A stretch of DNA of 64,000 nt from Acidobacteriota bacterium (GCA_004298155.1 SCRD01000024.1:310001-374000); one strand, 5' to 3'. Numbered from the stretch's first letter, positions 52,523 to 62,009 are shown. Notes: generated by a model not told the origin, from the letters alone. Program-made: numbers and translations.

Positions 52523-52708
52523 TCAGTGCTCCTTGAAGCTTTTATCTTTCGGGCTTCGCTTGACAGCCGGTCCGGCCTTGAGGCGCCGGGCAAGCATCTG
52601 TGCGAAGCTCTTTGCTCGTTCCCGCCCGCAAGGGCGCGAGATGATCTGTTCAGCAATTGCGCGCTCTAGCGAACGCCACGTCACTGGTTGAACCAAACGT
52701 CGGAGCAT
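52523..52708 (-). CDS. Small basic protein between virB9 and virB10
   Basis: A 61-residue protein whose ATG lies 4 nt after the virB9 stop and whose stop lies 2 nt before the virB10 start, so it fills the gap exactly. It is rich in Arg/Lys (SRPCGRERAKSFAQMLARRLK) with no membrane segment or lipobox, so it is not a VirB7 equivalent. I do not recognise it. Confidence 0.55.
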   Translation of the reverse strand: MLRRLVQPVTWRSLERAIAEQIISRPCGRERAKSFAQMLARRLKAGPAVKRSPKDKSFKEH

Positions 52709-52710
52709 AG

Positions 52711-53532
52711 TTATCTCTCGGGCGTAGCAGTACGAAGTTGGAAGCGGGCTTTCTTCTTGCCGATGGCAAGATAGCCGTTGTCCACGATCTCAGGAACGAT
52801 GTAAACACCATTTGCCAAGTCGAAATTCACGAGGCTCGGCTTGCCATCCTTAACTTCATAAATTGTTGGCTTTTCTTGGGCGTCGCACTTGATGTAGGTG
52901 AAATTGTTGTCGTGATAGATCGCGGCCACTGAAAACGGCGGACGCTTGGCCTTGGACTTGTACGCGTAATCGAAATGGAGTTGCGCGGGGTAATTTTCGC
53001 GGAACCGCGTCGTTGCCGTTCGGATGCTGGTCTGTGCCTTCTGTACCGCTTGGGCCGCCTCGGCCTGCGCGTCTTGGGCTTCGCGGCGGTAAACGGCTAC
53101 TTCCGAGGCCCGAACATAACTGACCTGGCCTTCGATGCCGGAAAGGTTCGTTCCGGCCTTTGCCGTTACGAAAACCTTCAGGTCAGGTTGCCCGTTCGGG
53201 TCGGCGCTGATCTCCTTGAGAAGGAAGGAATAAATATGGCCGCTCGCTGTCACCAGATTCAAATTGGTTTCGGTACCGGTTTGGGCAGGGTGAACATAGC
53301 AGAGATTATGAACCCCATTGATGACCCAAAAATCCTTATCGCCGGTTGTGAAGTCGAGAATTTCTTCGTTCGCTGGCAGCACGATGAGCGTTGAAAACCG
53401 GATCTTGGTATGGATGGTGATGATGTCCGATTCCGAATAGTGGACGATGCGCGCAGTTTCCGCCGCGCGGAGGGCGGAGTTCGTCAAAAGGAAAAGCGAA
53501 AAGACGGTGGCGAGATGAATCGCTTTTTTCAT
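52711..53532 (-). CDS. virB9: T4SS outer-membrane-complex protein VirB9/TrbG
   Basis: A 273-residue protein with a signal peptide (1-23). The N-terminal beta domain contains TLIVLPANEEILDFTTGDKDFWVINGVHNLCYVHPAQTGTETNLNLVTASGHIYSFLL, a strong TrbG/VirB9 signature; after a helical linker, the C-terminal domain FSVAAIYHDNNFTYIKCDAQEKPTIYEV and NGYLAIGKKKARFQLR follows. It forms the outer-membrane ring with VirB10. Confidence 0.88.
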   Translation of the reverse strand: MKKAIHLATVFSLFLLTNSALRAAETARIVHYSESDIITIHTKIRFSTLIVLPANEEILDFTTGDKDFWVINGVHNLCYVHPAQTGTETNLNLVTASGHIYSFLLKEISADPNGQPDLKVFVTAKAGTNLSGIEGQVSYVRASEVAVYRREAQDAQAEAAQAVQKAQTSIRTATTRFRENYPAQLHFDYAYKSKAKRPPFSVAAIYHDNNFTYIKCDAQEKPTIYEVKDGKPSLVNFDLANGVYIVPEIVDNGYLAIGKKKARFQLRTATPER

Positions 53533-53738
53533 TTATGTTCTCCTGGTGAGGTTGAAATTGCAGAAACAGTACCTGCCACGGCGAAGGCGAGGCTAAAAGC
53601 GAAGGCAGGCATGAAGGCTCTAGCTGGATATTGCAAGAGCCACTGAGTAAACGCTGGCCATACGCCGTAGAAGCCAACAAGCGGCGGAAATGTAGCAAAA
53701 CAGAAAGTCGCGGTCGCGAAAAGCTGGCGCTCGTTCAT
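53529..53738 (-). CDS. Small membrane protein between virB4 and virB9
   Basis: A 69-residue protein with 4-nt overlaps at both ends (start with the virB4 stop, stop with the virB9 start), which strongly supports expression. Two hydrophobic segments (about 6-28 and 38-60). No lipobox. Possibly an element-specific assembly factor. Confidence 0.6.
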   Translation of the reverse strand: MNERQLFATATFCFATFPPLVGFYGVWPAFTQWLLQYPARAFMPAFAFSLAFAVAGTVSAISTSPGEHK

Positions 53739-56191
53739 ACACGGCCCTCCGCAAGCCTTTTCAGCCCTTCCTCGAATCCGTACCGCTTAAAGGCTTCCCG
53801 GCGTTTCTGGTTATCAAAGGGATCGTTCGTATAGAGCCAATAGCTTTTCGGGTCCACTTCAAGGTTGGCTACCTTAGCGATATCGGGCTTTTTGATGAGC
53901 ATTTGCCGCTTCGGAATGTGCGTCGAAATCAGCTCCACCTCGCGGTCATTCAGGTGGAATTGCCGCTGGTAAAGGTCGCGATCCATGTCGGGGTTGGCGA
54001 GGAAAATCTTGGTCACGCAACTTTCGATGATAACGTCGAGGATTTCCGACTTCCGCAGCTCGTCGAGCGATTGCGTCGAAAGGATCATGGCGGCGTTCGA
54101 TTTCCGCCACGTTTTGAGGGCTTCGACGATGTAGATATTGATGCTGGGATTTCGGAAGAAGACCCACGCCTCGTCAATGAAGAAGGCTTTGAAAACATGC
54201 GAGCTGGCACTGTCGGTGATTACGCTGTTCGCCCGGTGGAGGATGTAGAAGAGAAGCGGCTCCAGGATGTCGGGATAGCCGCTCATGCCTTGAAAATCAA
54301 AGCATTGGAACCTGGCGAAGGTGAGAGTGTCCTTGGGATTGTCGAAAACGGACCCGAACTGGCCGCCTGTTGTCCACTTATCAAGCCGCCTCGCAAGGTG
54401 GCGGTCGAGCGTGTTTGCCAGCGTGGTGAGTGTTCTCAGTTCCGGTTCGATCTCGTAAAGATTCTCGACCTGGTGGTAGAGGTCTTGGGCTTCGCCGGTG
54501 GTGAGGCGCTCTTCGCCCTTGCCTTCCATGAGGACCCTTGCGAAGAGTGCCAGGAAATCAATGTTTTGTTTTGTGGCCGGTAGTGAGAACGGGTTGATCT
54601 GGAAAGCCGATGAATTCAGGCCCACACGAACGTATGCGCCGCCGAAAAGTTCAGTGAGAGTTTCAAAGCTGCCGCCTAGGTCGAAAATGAATGTTGCGGG
54701 TTCGTATTTCTGGAGATTTGTTATCAGGAAGTTGAGAAGGAACGATTTCCCTGCGCCAGTCCGCCCCAAGATCACGGTATGGGCAACGTCCTGATAATGG
54801 AGGTTCAAGTAGTAGGGCGTCTTGTGGTTCGTTTCCAGGACGGCCAGATACTCACGGTTCAAGTGCCTATTGGTCTGGTCGCCGGAATGGAGGGTGAATA
54901 GAAACGAGTAGTCAGCATAATTGGTGTTCAGAATTAACATCCGGCGCAGGTTAAAGGCATAGTTGCCGGGAATGGTGGCAAGATAGGTGTTCAGGAGGTT
55001 GTACCGCTCTTCGTAAATCGTGGCATCGTGAACGCTGAAGACTTTGTAGAAGCCACTGCAGGCCGCTTCGACCTTTGCCAAGTCAAGGTCGTAAACCACG
55101 ATTGTGAGAGAGAATTCGCCGAAGTAATTCCCCGTGAGTTCAAGCTCCTCAAGCGCCCTGCCAAGGTCGCGCACCTGGGCTTCCTTTGAATCATCCACCA
55201 AAATGTCACGCGGATTCTCCGGCTGGTTCGACATGCTGAGGTGGCTCATAAATGACCGCTTGGTATTGTGGTAGTGCCGCCGTCGCGAATGGATCATGTT
55301 TCGGCTTTTGTCCGGCGACTGCTTTTCCCATTCGGTCGCGACGTAAAAGTTGGCCGGGATTTCGAGGAGCCTCTTGAAGATGAGTGGGAAGCTTTGGGCG
55401 GGAGGCTCTTTCAGCGTCATGACCTTCAAAAAATAATCGTCAAGCCGGAGATGTCCGCGATGGCATTCAAGGTGCGATTCGCACAGGGAGCAATCGAGAA
55501 ACGCGTCGCCGTTGACCCGCGCACCCTCAGTCTTCTCCGGTGAGAAATTGAGTGGTGACTTGAGGACGCGGAAAGCTTCCTGTCTCCCCAGAATATCGAC
55601 GCACATGAAGTCGCTGACCTGGCCGATGAAATTGCGGACCTTGGCCAATAGCGTTGCCCTCGCCTTTTCGATTTCGGATTCGATCAGGACAACTTGTTTC
55701 CTGGTGGAAGCAAGTGCGGCGATCTCCCGGAATGCTTGGGCCGGTTCGGAGGCCAGCTTCCCGAGAGTTGGAAACAGCCGCTGCTGGTAGCGGAAGCCTT
55801 CAAACAGGATGACGTAATAGATTTTGAGGGAATAAATCTCGTCTGCTTTGCTGTGCAGGTACTCGACGCGATTGCGAATTGCAGCGTCCACCACCGCGTC
55901 GCAGGAGGTTTGAAATGGAATTTCGGCCCGGTTCCGCTTAAAGAGGTACTGATAGACGCGGCATGTTTCATCGAAGATTTTGAGCGCGGATTCGAGGCGC
56001 TTCGTCAGGTTATCAAGCGTCGCTATGTCGAGGCATTCGTAATCAACCCCTTCGACGGCGACGACGACGCCGACATCCCCGCTCTTGGTCAGGAAAGCCT
56101 GGTCGTCAATGAAGCCGAACAGGTTCACCTGCTCATTGAACGAGCCTGCTTCGCGGTAAGCCTTGTCAACGCGATCAAGCCTAAGCATCAT
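53735..56191 (-). CDS. virB4: Type IV secretion ATPase VirB4/TrbE
   Basis: An 818-residue protein. The N-terminal CagE/TrbE domain (SGDVGVVVAVEGVDYECLD) is followed from about residue 450 by the ATPase: Walker A VILGRTGAGKSFLLNF, Walker B KAFFIDEAWVFFRNPSI, and MILSTQSLDELRKSEI. It energises pilus biogenesis at the base of the channel. The C-terminus ends normally; length is typical. Confidence 0.92.
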   Translation of the reverse strand: MMLRLDRVDKAYREAGSFNEQVNLFGFIDDQAFLTKSGDVGVVVAVEGVDYECLDIATLDNLTKRLESALKIFDETCRVYQYLFKRNRAEIPFQTSCDAVVDAAIRNRVEYLHSKADEIYSLKIYYVILFEGFRYQQRLFPTLGKLASEPAQAFREIAALASTRKQVVLIESEIEKARATLLAKVRNFIGQVSDFMCVDILGRQEAFRVLKSPLNFSPEKTEGARVNGDAFLDCSLCESHLECHRGHLRLDDYFLKVMTLKEPPAQSFPLIFKRLLEIPANFYVATEWEKQSPDKSRNMIHSRRRHYHNTKRSFMSHLSMSNQPENPRDILVDDSKEAQVRDLGRALEELELTGNYFGEFSLTIVVYDLDLAKVEAACSGFYKVFSVHDATIYEERYNLLNTYLATIPGNYAFNLRRMLILNTNYADYSFLFTLHSGDQTNRHLNREYLAVLETNHKTPYYLNLHYQDVAHTVILGRTGAGKSFLLNFLITNLQKYEPATFIFDLGGSFETLTELFGGAYVRVGLNSSAFQINPFSLPATKQNIDFLALFARVLMEGKGEERLTTGEAQDLYHQVENLYEIEPELRTLTTLANTLDRHLARRLDKWTTGGQFGSVFDNPKDTLTFARFQCFDFQGMSGYPDILEPLLFYILHRANSVITDSASSHVFKAFFIDEAWVFFRNPSINIYIVEALKTWRKSNAAMILSTQSLDELRKSEILDVIIESCVTKIFLANPDMDRDLYQRQFHLNDREVELISTHIPKRQMLIKKPDIAKVANLEVDPKSYWLYTNDPFDNQKRREAFKRYGFEEGLKRLAEGRV

Positions 56192-56477
56192 TGAGCCTCT
56201 TTACCTCGACGGGCGCAATCTTCATCGGGTCGTACTGAGTCCGCGTTTTGGCGGAGTTCAATAGAAACCGGATAATCTGCGGGTCGGTTCTCGTCGCCCA
56301 GCGGGCCAGCATATACAGGGCAAAGAACATGAAAATCCCGCCAATGAACGTCTTCAGTAGGTTGAACATGCCCGCGCCCATCATCAGGGCGAAGAAAAAG
56401 AGTTTTCGCTCCGCTCCCAGGATCGTGAGCGGGCGGTTGAGCGTGCGGAATACCGGATTGATGCGTTGGTGCGCCAT
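56181..56477 (-). CDS. virB3: T4SS protein VirB3/TrbD
   Basis: ATG 56477 gives 98 residues: NPVFRTLNRPLTILGAERKLFFF then two membrane segments (about 26-60) and a soluble tail, matching VirB3/TrbD. It starts 2 nt after virB2 and overlaps virB4 by 11 nt, the standard virB2-virB3-virB4 order. Confidence 0.85.
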   Translation of the reverse strand: MAHQRINPVFRTLNRPLTILGAERKLFFFALMMGAGMFNLLKTFIGGIFMFFALYMLARWATRTDPQIIRFLLNSAKTRTQYDPMKIAPVEVKRLNDA

Positions 56478-56478
56478 G

Positions 56479-56802
56479 TTAGGAAGCGGGAAAGAGCCAA
56501 GACATGAAGTTGACGGCGCCGATCGCCATGCCGACACCGAAGATAATCCCTGCAAGGGTTCGTTTTCCGCTGCCCTCGCCGAAAGCGAAAACCAAGCCGC
56601 CCACCACAATGGCAACGAGCGAGAGTCCGGTAGCAATTGGCCCGGTGAATGAATTTTGCAAGACTTGAACAGCGTTCTCCCAAGGAGAAACGCCGGATTG
56701 CTGGGCGAGCGCGTTTTCGGCAATCGCAAGGCAAGCGGCGAACGTCAGCAGTCCTCTGCGCCAGTGCTTAGGCCGTGAAGTCTTCGTCGGTTTCGTTTCC
56801 AT
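56479..56802 (-). CDS. virB2: Major pilin VirB2/TrbC
   Basis: ATG 56802 follows AAGGAGA; 107 residues. Signal peptide to about residue 33 (ENALAQQ), then two membrane helices (GPIATGLSLVAIVVGGLVFAFGEG and TLAGIIFGVGMAIGAVNFMSWLF), the TrbC/VirB2 layout. It is the first gene of the transfer operon. Confidence 0.85.
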   Translation of the reverse strand: METKPTKTSRPKHWRRGLLTFAACLAIAENALAQQSGVSPWENAVQVLQNSFTGPIATGLSLVAIVVGGLVFAFGEGSGKRTLAGIIFGVGMAIGAVNFMSWLFPAS

Positions 56803-57135
56803 CGGTATTGGTCTCCTTTTCCGCGAGGTCTGAGGAAGTTTAAATTGGGGGCGGCGGTCGTCGTGGAACCGACCGCTTATTTGATCTCGATTGCCCCCAA
56901 TTAGTAGAAGCCCGAAAAATCGCAAAATATTACTGACTTTATTTTTGTTGAAACCTGTAACATCGCGAACTTCGTGGGATCAAATGAGTTGGGAAAAAGT
57001 GATGAAAGGCGAAAATATTTTGTAACATTTTACCGGTTTTTGGGCTTCGTATAGATAGAGGGGGAAATTAAGGCGTGAGACAGTATCCCGGTAGGGTCAC
57101 GTGCATCATCGGCCTCGTCCGGGGCTTCAAAGGCG
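56803..57135. other. AT-rich divergent control region of the transfer operon and sigma gene
   Basis: The stretch 56930-57060 is notably AT-rich against its surroundings. TGTAACAT occurs twice (about 56957 and 57022). This region must hold the leftward promoter of virB2-virB11 and the rightward promoter of the sigma-factor gene. I see no RNA gene and no second tRNA core. Confidence 0.45.
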
Positions 57136-57735
57136 ATGATGGGCGGAATCGAGGACAATCCAACCCTGTGGGTTGAGCCACGCGACAAGCTTGGGAGACC
57201 GATTGATGCGGAGATTCTGTCGGTCGCCCGCCGAAGCTGGAAGCGCGTCTTGATTTTTGCTCGACAACATGGCGTGGACGAGGCAATTGCAGCGGGAGTG
57301 CTGGAAACGGCAGTCCACGCGCTGTCCTCGGCGCTGAGTCGCCGTCCGCAATCGCGGGAACAAATCAAAAATCTGGATGATTATTTCTTCTGGGTAGTCG
57401 CCCACAGGCTTTATAGGCGGACCGCCAAGGAGCCGCCCATTGAGTACATAGGTTCGGTAGATGAATTGGATTTGGTCCGCTCGTCAAATAATTCAGATTG
57501 GGTCGCGCGCTTTGAAAACCAATTGCTCCTCAATGAACTTTCAACCAGGTTAAATGCGCAGGAGAGATCCATATGCGATCTTCGGGCAATCGGTCGCTCG
57601 TGGAAAGAGATCGGGAGGACCCTCGGCATAAAGCCAAATACCGCACAGGTTCAATTCTTGCGGGCAATTGAAAGGGCGCGAAAATCTCTGATGCGGGGCC
57701 TTCGCCTCACTCCCAAACAGGGGAGGCCAAAGTGA
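57136..57735 (+). CDS. ECF-type sigma-70 factor, divergent to the transfer operon
   Basis: The protein has 199 residues from ATG 57136 (a second ATG follows directly). The N-terminal half is a divergent region 2 (ILSVARRSWKRVLIFARQHG, NLDDYFFWVVAHRLYRR). Region 4 is clear: LLNELSTRLNAQERSICDLRAIGRSWKEIGRTLGIKPNTAQVQFLRAIERARKSL. It overlaps the next gene by 4 nt. It may control the conjugation operon or the TonB receptor downstream. Confidence 0.78.
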   Translation: MMGGIEDNPTLWVEPRDKLGRPIDAEILSVARRSWKRVLIFARQHGVDEAIAAGVLETAVHALSSALSRRPQSREQIKNLDDYFFWVVAHRLYRRTAKEPPIEYIGSVDELDLVRSSNNSDWVARFENQLLLNELSTRLNAQERSICDLRAIGRSWKEIGRTLGIKPNTAQVQFLRAIERARKSLMRGLRLTPKQGRPK

Positions 57736-58451
57736 TGGCAGAATCGCGGCGCACCAATGCGGTTACCATGCGCGACGCGGAACGTCTCGTGAAGGCGACG
57801 CGGCGTATGTTGTTGGGCGGAGGGTATCCGAACCCGGAGCGCGTTGGGTGCCCTAGATCAAGGGTCTTGGAGGATTTCGCCCGCGACAGGATAGATTTGC
57901 GCGACGCGAAAGACTGGATTCTACATCTGGGCTGCTGTTCGCCTTGCTTCATCGAATACACGACATTTCGTCGACAGGCCACGAGGCGGAAAAGACTGGA
58001 GTATGCACTTGCGATAGCAGCGATGGTCGCTCTTTTTGTGGTCGGCGGATGGTTGTGGCGAACACATCGTTTCCCCGGAAGCGGTGGAACGCCGAATGTG
58101 CCCACAGTCGCCGCATATCAGCCTATCACTTTGGACTTGAGGAATTGGATTGTCCTGCGCGGGGAGCAACTGCCGTCTACGCCCGCTGGTCCGATTCAGC
58201 TTCCTCGCGGCCGTCTTGACCTCACGATTTTCCTGCCGGTCGGAAGCGAGGCCGGGGAATACGAAGTCCAGGTGTCCGCCAAGCTGGGGGAAGCCGTCGT
58301 CACCGCAACCGGCTCCGCCGTGATTCAGAACGGCATCACGGTCCTGAAGGTCAAGCTCGACACCTCGCGCCTAAATCCGGGCAATTACGTGCTTGGCATC
58401 AGGCAGCCGGGCGAAGCGACCAATTTCTACCCTTTGTTGGTGAAGAAGTAG
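57732..58451 (+). CDS. Membrane-bound anti-sigma-like protein
   Basis: A 239-residue protein: cytoplasmic N-terminus with a possible zinc cluster (HLGCCSPCF near residue 67), one membrane segment (ALAIAAMVALFVVGGWLW, about 96-113), and a periplasmic beta-sandwich-like domain (LDLTIFLPVGSEAGEYEVQVSAKLGEAVVTATGSAV). Overlap with the sigma gene (ATGA) and topology indicate a sigma-sequestering receptor. Confidence 0.68.
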   Translation: MMAESRRTNAVTMRDAERLVKATRRMLLGGGYPNPERVGCPRSRVLEDFARDRIDLRDAKDWILHLGCCSPCFIEYTTFRRQATRRKRLEYALAIAAMVALFVVGGWLWRTHRFPGSGGTPNVPTVAAYQPITLDLRNWIVLRGEQLPSTPAGPIQLPRGRLDLTIFLPVGSEAGEYEVQVSAKLGEAVVTATGSAVIQNGITVLKVKLDTSRLNPGNYVLGIRQPGEATNFYPLLVKK

Positions 58452-58694
58452 TCGTTTTGACAGGAGAGGGGCGTCGGCGGTGTTGAAAGTTTGGAGGTCA
58501 AATGCGGCAAGCGAGCACTGAGGGCGGCTCCATGCCTTGCCGCTGGGCTGATAACAAACGCTCATGATACCGCGGCGCTTTCAGTATGTATTAGTACTGC
58601 CGTAACACCATCGTAACAGTAAGCATTTACGCTAGGATCGTAGGGCTGAGAGCTCTGGGCTTTTCCAAAAAATTCACTGGAGGTAAGGATCGAT

Positions 58695-61600
58695 ATGCGG
58701 ACTGATCCGAACGTTGGAGTATCTCGTTTACTGCATAGGGCTGCGTGGATAGCTGGTTTGTTTCTATTGGGAGCAAGCCTTGGGTGGTCACAAATCCAAA
58801 ATGCCAGCGCCGGTGGGCGGATTACCGACCCGAGCGGCGCCGTTGTGCCCAATGCACAATTAACGGCCCGGAACGCCACAACCGGGATGAAATATTCCAC
58901 GACTTCCGACAGTGCGGGTTATTACGCATTTCCGACCATACCCATCGGGACTTACACGGTTACCGTTGACGCGAATGGATTCGCGAGAACAGTCAGAAGC
59001 AATATCACGCTGGAAGTGGGACAGAGCGCGAGGGTTGATTTTAAGCTGCAACTTGGTTCGCACGTGCAGACTGTGCAGATTACTTCCGCCACGCCGATGT
59101 TACAGACCCAATCCGCCATGCCGCAAACAACAGTGAGCAACCGTCTAGTGAGGAACCTGCCTCTCAGCACGCGGAATTGGGATGACCTGATGGGCCTGGT
59201 GGCCGGGGTGCAAGGATACCGATACACGAATCAATCCGGCAGTACGGCGCCAGGGCGCTTTGGCGGAATCAATGTCAACGGGGTGCGGTCCTTGCAGAAC
59301 AACTTCATTCTGGACGGCGTCGATGACAATACGATCTCCGAAAACGTCCAGGAGTTGAGCACGGAGGTTATCCGCCCCTCCGTGGATGCGGTTCGAGAAT
59401 TCAAGATCATCACGGATCCCTATTCGGCTGAGTATGGACGCAGCCCAGGGGCCGCCATCATTGTGGCGACGAAGAGCGGGACGAATCACTTCCACAGCGA
59501 GGTCTGGGAATTCAATCGCACCTCCGCGACCGATGCAACGGACTTTTTCACGAATCGGGCAGGTGTGAAGAAATCTGGCCTTACGCAGAATCAGTTCGGG
59601 GGAAACTTCGGTGGCCCAATCGTCAAAAACCACGCTTTCTTCTTTTTCAATTACGAAGGAACACGAATCGTTCAAGGAGTACCACGGCTTTCCAATGTGC
59701 CGCTTCCGAACGAGCGAGCCGGGAATTTTTCGCCGGCGGCGGGTACGGCAAATGACGTCAGTTACAGTCCGATCTTCGATCCGACGACGGGATTGCCCTT
59801 TCCGGGCAACGTCATTCCGCCGGACCGCATTTCTCCTGTGGCGGCAAAAATCATGAGTATGATACCGCTTCCAAACGTAACGCCTCCGCCCGGCCCGCAG
59901 AATCGCGAGAATTACCTCATCAATCCCAAGCTGACCAACAACGCAGACAATTACATTGCTCGGGTCGATTGGCAAATCACTCCGCGCAACAGCGTGTTCG
60001 TGCGCTACTCCAACATTCCCTGGACACGCTTCGTACCCGGCCCCTTCGGCAACAACATTATTGACGGCACGGAAATTTCCTCCTGGGGGCGCTTGACCCA
60101 GAACTCTCAGGGCGCGGCGCTTGGCTGGACCGCCATGATTTCCCCGAGGCTGGTCAACTCGTTTCGCCTGGGTTGGGGCCGAAACTGGTCTCAGGGTGTA
60201 CAGACGCCTTTTGGGCAAAACACACTGGCATCAGTTGGCATCCTCGGTATCCCCGATAACCCTCTTTACGACGGAGGCATTCCAGGCATGGACTTCGCCA
60301 ATGTGGGCGGGGTCAACATGCCGTATCTCGGCTCGCCTGACTTTCTCCCGAAATGGCAGTTCACCAACCAGTTCGAAGAGGCGGACACATTGGACTACTC
60401 CTATGGAGCCCATGAACTCAAGTTCGGAGTCGATTACCACCTTCCGATGCGCAACATATACCTGGACGAACCCGCCTTGCGCGGTCACCTGTACTTTGAC
60501 GGCCAGTTTACAGGGAACGCGCTGGCAGATTTCTTGATCGGATATCCCTTTGGCGCCCAAGAATCAGTTTTTCACCAGGTGGATATGCGGATGTGGATGC
60601 AGTCCTACTTTGCTGAGGACATTTGGAAGGTCATGCCGCATCTGACCCTCGATCTCGGTCTCCGTTACGATTACGCCACCTGGCCGTACGACGCTGGCAA
60701 CCAAATGACCAACCTTGACCCCGCTACGGGCCAGCTTGTTTACGCGAAGTCCGGCTCCGGCTTCTCGCAGCAACTCATCCATCCGGACAAAGACAACCTT
60801 GGGCCTCGATTCGGGGTTGCCTATCAAGTGACGCACAACACCGTGCTGCGCGCCGGCTATGGACGCTTCTACCAGCAATTTGAACGGATCGGAAGTGAAG
60901 ACCAGATGTCGTTGAACCCGCCGTGGTTTCTGAACGTTCTGCCGACCGCCCCGTTCACCGATCACACAACGCCTGTCTTCTTTCTTGACCAGGGTTTCCC
61001 TGCGTCTTACCGTGACGCGGCCAGCGTTCCCCTGGCGGCGGTGCGGCTGCGGGCCGTCGATCCCAATTCGCAACAGCCGACCATCGACCAGTGGAGCGCT
61101 GGTTTTCAGCGCAGATTCCCATTCGGCATCGTTACCACGGTTGATTACGTGGGCACGAAGGGGACGCATCTGTCATACCTGATGAACCTGAACCAGCCGA
61201 ATCCGCCCGGAACATTCAACCTCCCGTATCCGAACCTCGGCATCGTCGAGTACCGGGAAAACGGGAGTAATTCAACCTACCACGGACTCGAAGCCTCGGC
61301 GGAAAAGCGCTTCGGTCGCGGGCTCACGTTCCACATCGCGTACACTTACTCCAAATCGATTGATGATGCCAGAGACAATCTATCGGGATTCGGGTCTTCC
61401 TTCCCGGAAGACTCTTATAACGTCTTCGCTTATGATCGCGGGCTGAGCAACTTTGATTTCCGGAACCGGTTTGTCTTTGCCTACGATTATGATTTCCCGC
61501 TTGGGCACGGACACCAGTGGGCAACGAGTGGGGTTCCGGCTGCGATTCTGGGGAATTGGCAGATGAACGGAATCTTCACGCGGAATTCAGGCTTTCCCTT

Positions 61601-62009
61601 TACGGTGACAGCCTCAGCGCTCAGCAGCTTTGTCGGGCCGCTTGCTGATACGCGGCCCAACCGGATCTGCAATGGAAGCCTTCCGAGTGGACAGCGGAGC
61701 GTCAACGAGTGGTTCAATCCGGCCTGCTTTCCGGTGCCGAGTCCCGCGGCCTTTGGGAATTCCGGGCGCGACATTCTGATTGGGCCGCCTTTCACCAACC
61801 TGGACTTCAGCCTCGACCGGTCGTTTCCGTTCAGGCTGGGCGGCGAAGGTCGGCAACTCGAATTCCGGTGGGAAGTGTTCAACCTGTTCAACACGCCGCA
61901 GTTCAGCATTCCGAATTCGGATGTTTCGAGCCCGGGAACGGTGGGGCGCATTACAAGTCTTGCCGGTGATCCCCGCGTCATGCAGTTCGCGCTAAAACTC
62001 ATTTTCTGA
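58695..62009 (+). CDS. TonB-dependent receptor, Oar-like, with carboxypeptidase-regulatory domain
   Basis: ATG 58695 follows GGAGGTAAGG; 1104 residues. Signal peptide to about residue 33; then a CarboxypepD_reg-like domain (AGGRITDPSGAVVPNAQLTARN to about residue 115); a plug domain (NGVRSLQNNFILDGVDDNTISE); and a large barrel ending VMQFALKLIF with a terminal Phe. This architecture is abundant in Acidobacteriota and is thought to take up large substrates or glycans using TonB energy. It lies 243 nt after the anti-sigma gene. Confidence 0.88.
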   Translation: MRTDPNVGVSRLLHRAAWIAGLFLLGASLGWSQIQNASAGGRITDPSGAVVPNAQLTARNATTGMKYSTTSDSAGYYAFPTIPIGTYTVTVDANGFARTVRSNITLEVGQSARVDFKLQLGSHVQTVQITSATPMLQTQSAMPQTTVSNRLVRNLPLSTRNWDDLMGLVAGVQGYRYTNQSGSTAPGRFGGINVNGVRSLQNNFILDGVDDNTISENVQELSTEVIRPSVDAVREFKIITDPYSAEYGRSPGAAIIVATKSGTNHFHSEVWEFNRTSATDATDFFTNRAGVKKSGLTQNQFGGNFGGPIVKNHAFFFFNYEGTRIVQGVPRLSNVPLPNERAGNFSPAAGTANDVSYSPIFDPTTGLPFPGNVIPPDRISPVAAKIMSMIPLPNVTPPPGPQNRENYLINPKLTNNADNYIARVDWQITPRNSVFVRYSNIPWTRFVPGPFGNNIIDGTEISSWGRLTQNSQGAALGWTAMISPRLVNSFRLGWGRNWSQGVQTPFGQNTLASVGILGIPDNPLYDGGIPGMDFANVGGVNMPYLGSPDFLPKWQFTNQFEEADTLDYSYGAHELKFGVDYHLPMRNIYLDEPALRGHLYFDGQFTGNALADFLIGYPFGAQESVFHQVDMRMWMQSYFAEDIWKVMPHLTLDLGLRYDYATWPYDAGNQMTNLDPATGQLVYAKSGSGFSQQLIHPDKDNLGPRFGVAYQVTHNTVLRAGYGRFYQQFERIGSEDQMSLNPPWFLNVLPTAPFTDHTTPVFFLDQGFPASYRDAASVPLAAVRLRAVDPNSQQPTIDQWSAGFQRRFPFGIVTTVDYVGTKGTHLSYLMNLNQPNPPGTFNLPYPNLGIVEYRENGSNSTYHGLEASAEKRFGRGLTFHIAYTYSKSIDDARDNLSGFGSSFPEDSYNVFAYDRGLSNFDFRNRFVFAYDYDFPLGHGHQWATSGVPAAILGNWQMNGIFTRNSGFPFTVTASALSSFVGPLADTRPNRICNGSLPSGQRSVNEWFNPACFPVPSPAAFGNSGRDILIGPPFTNLDFSLDRSFPFRLGGEGRQLEFRWEVFNLFNTPQFSIPNSDVSSPGTVGRITSLAGDPRVMQFALKLIF

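Larger units (their letters stand above)
38133..56802. mobile_element. Integrative and conjugative element (MobF relaxase, VirB/Trb-type T4SS)
   Basis: All genes from integrase to virB2 are on the minus strand, mostly overlapping or a few bases apart. Order from the promoter side: virB2, virB3, virB4, small membrane gene, virB9, small basic gene, virB10, virB5, virB6, virB8, ribbon-helix-helix gene, candidate oriT, second RHH gene, virD4, relaxase, virB11, primase, methyltransferase, zinc-ribbon protein, excisionase, integrase. The left end is the tRNA fragment. The right end is not defined; it lies beyond virB2, perhaps past the sigma/anti-sigma pair. No VirB1-type transglycosylase is seen. 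Confidence 0.8.

Noticed and set aside
59145-60218. 357-codon open frame on the opposite strand of the TonB receptor
   Set aside because: It lies wholly within a clear receptor gene and has the Arg/Pro/Val-rich composition typical of antisense shadows in GC-rich DNA.
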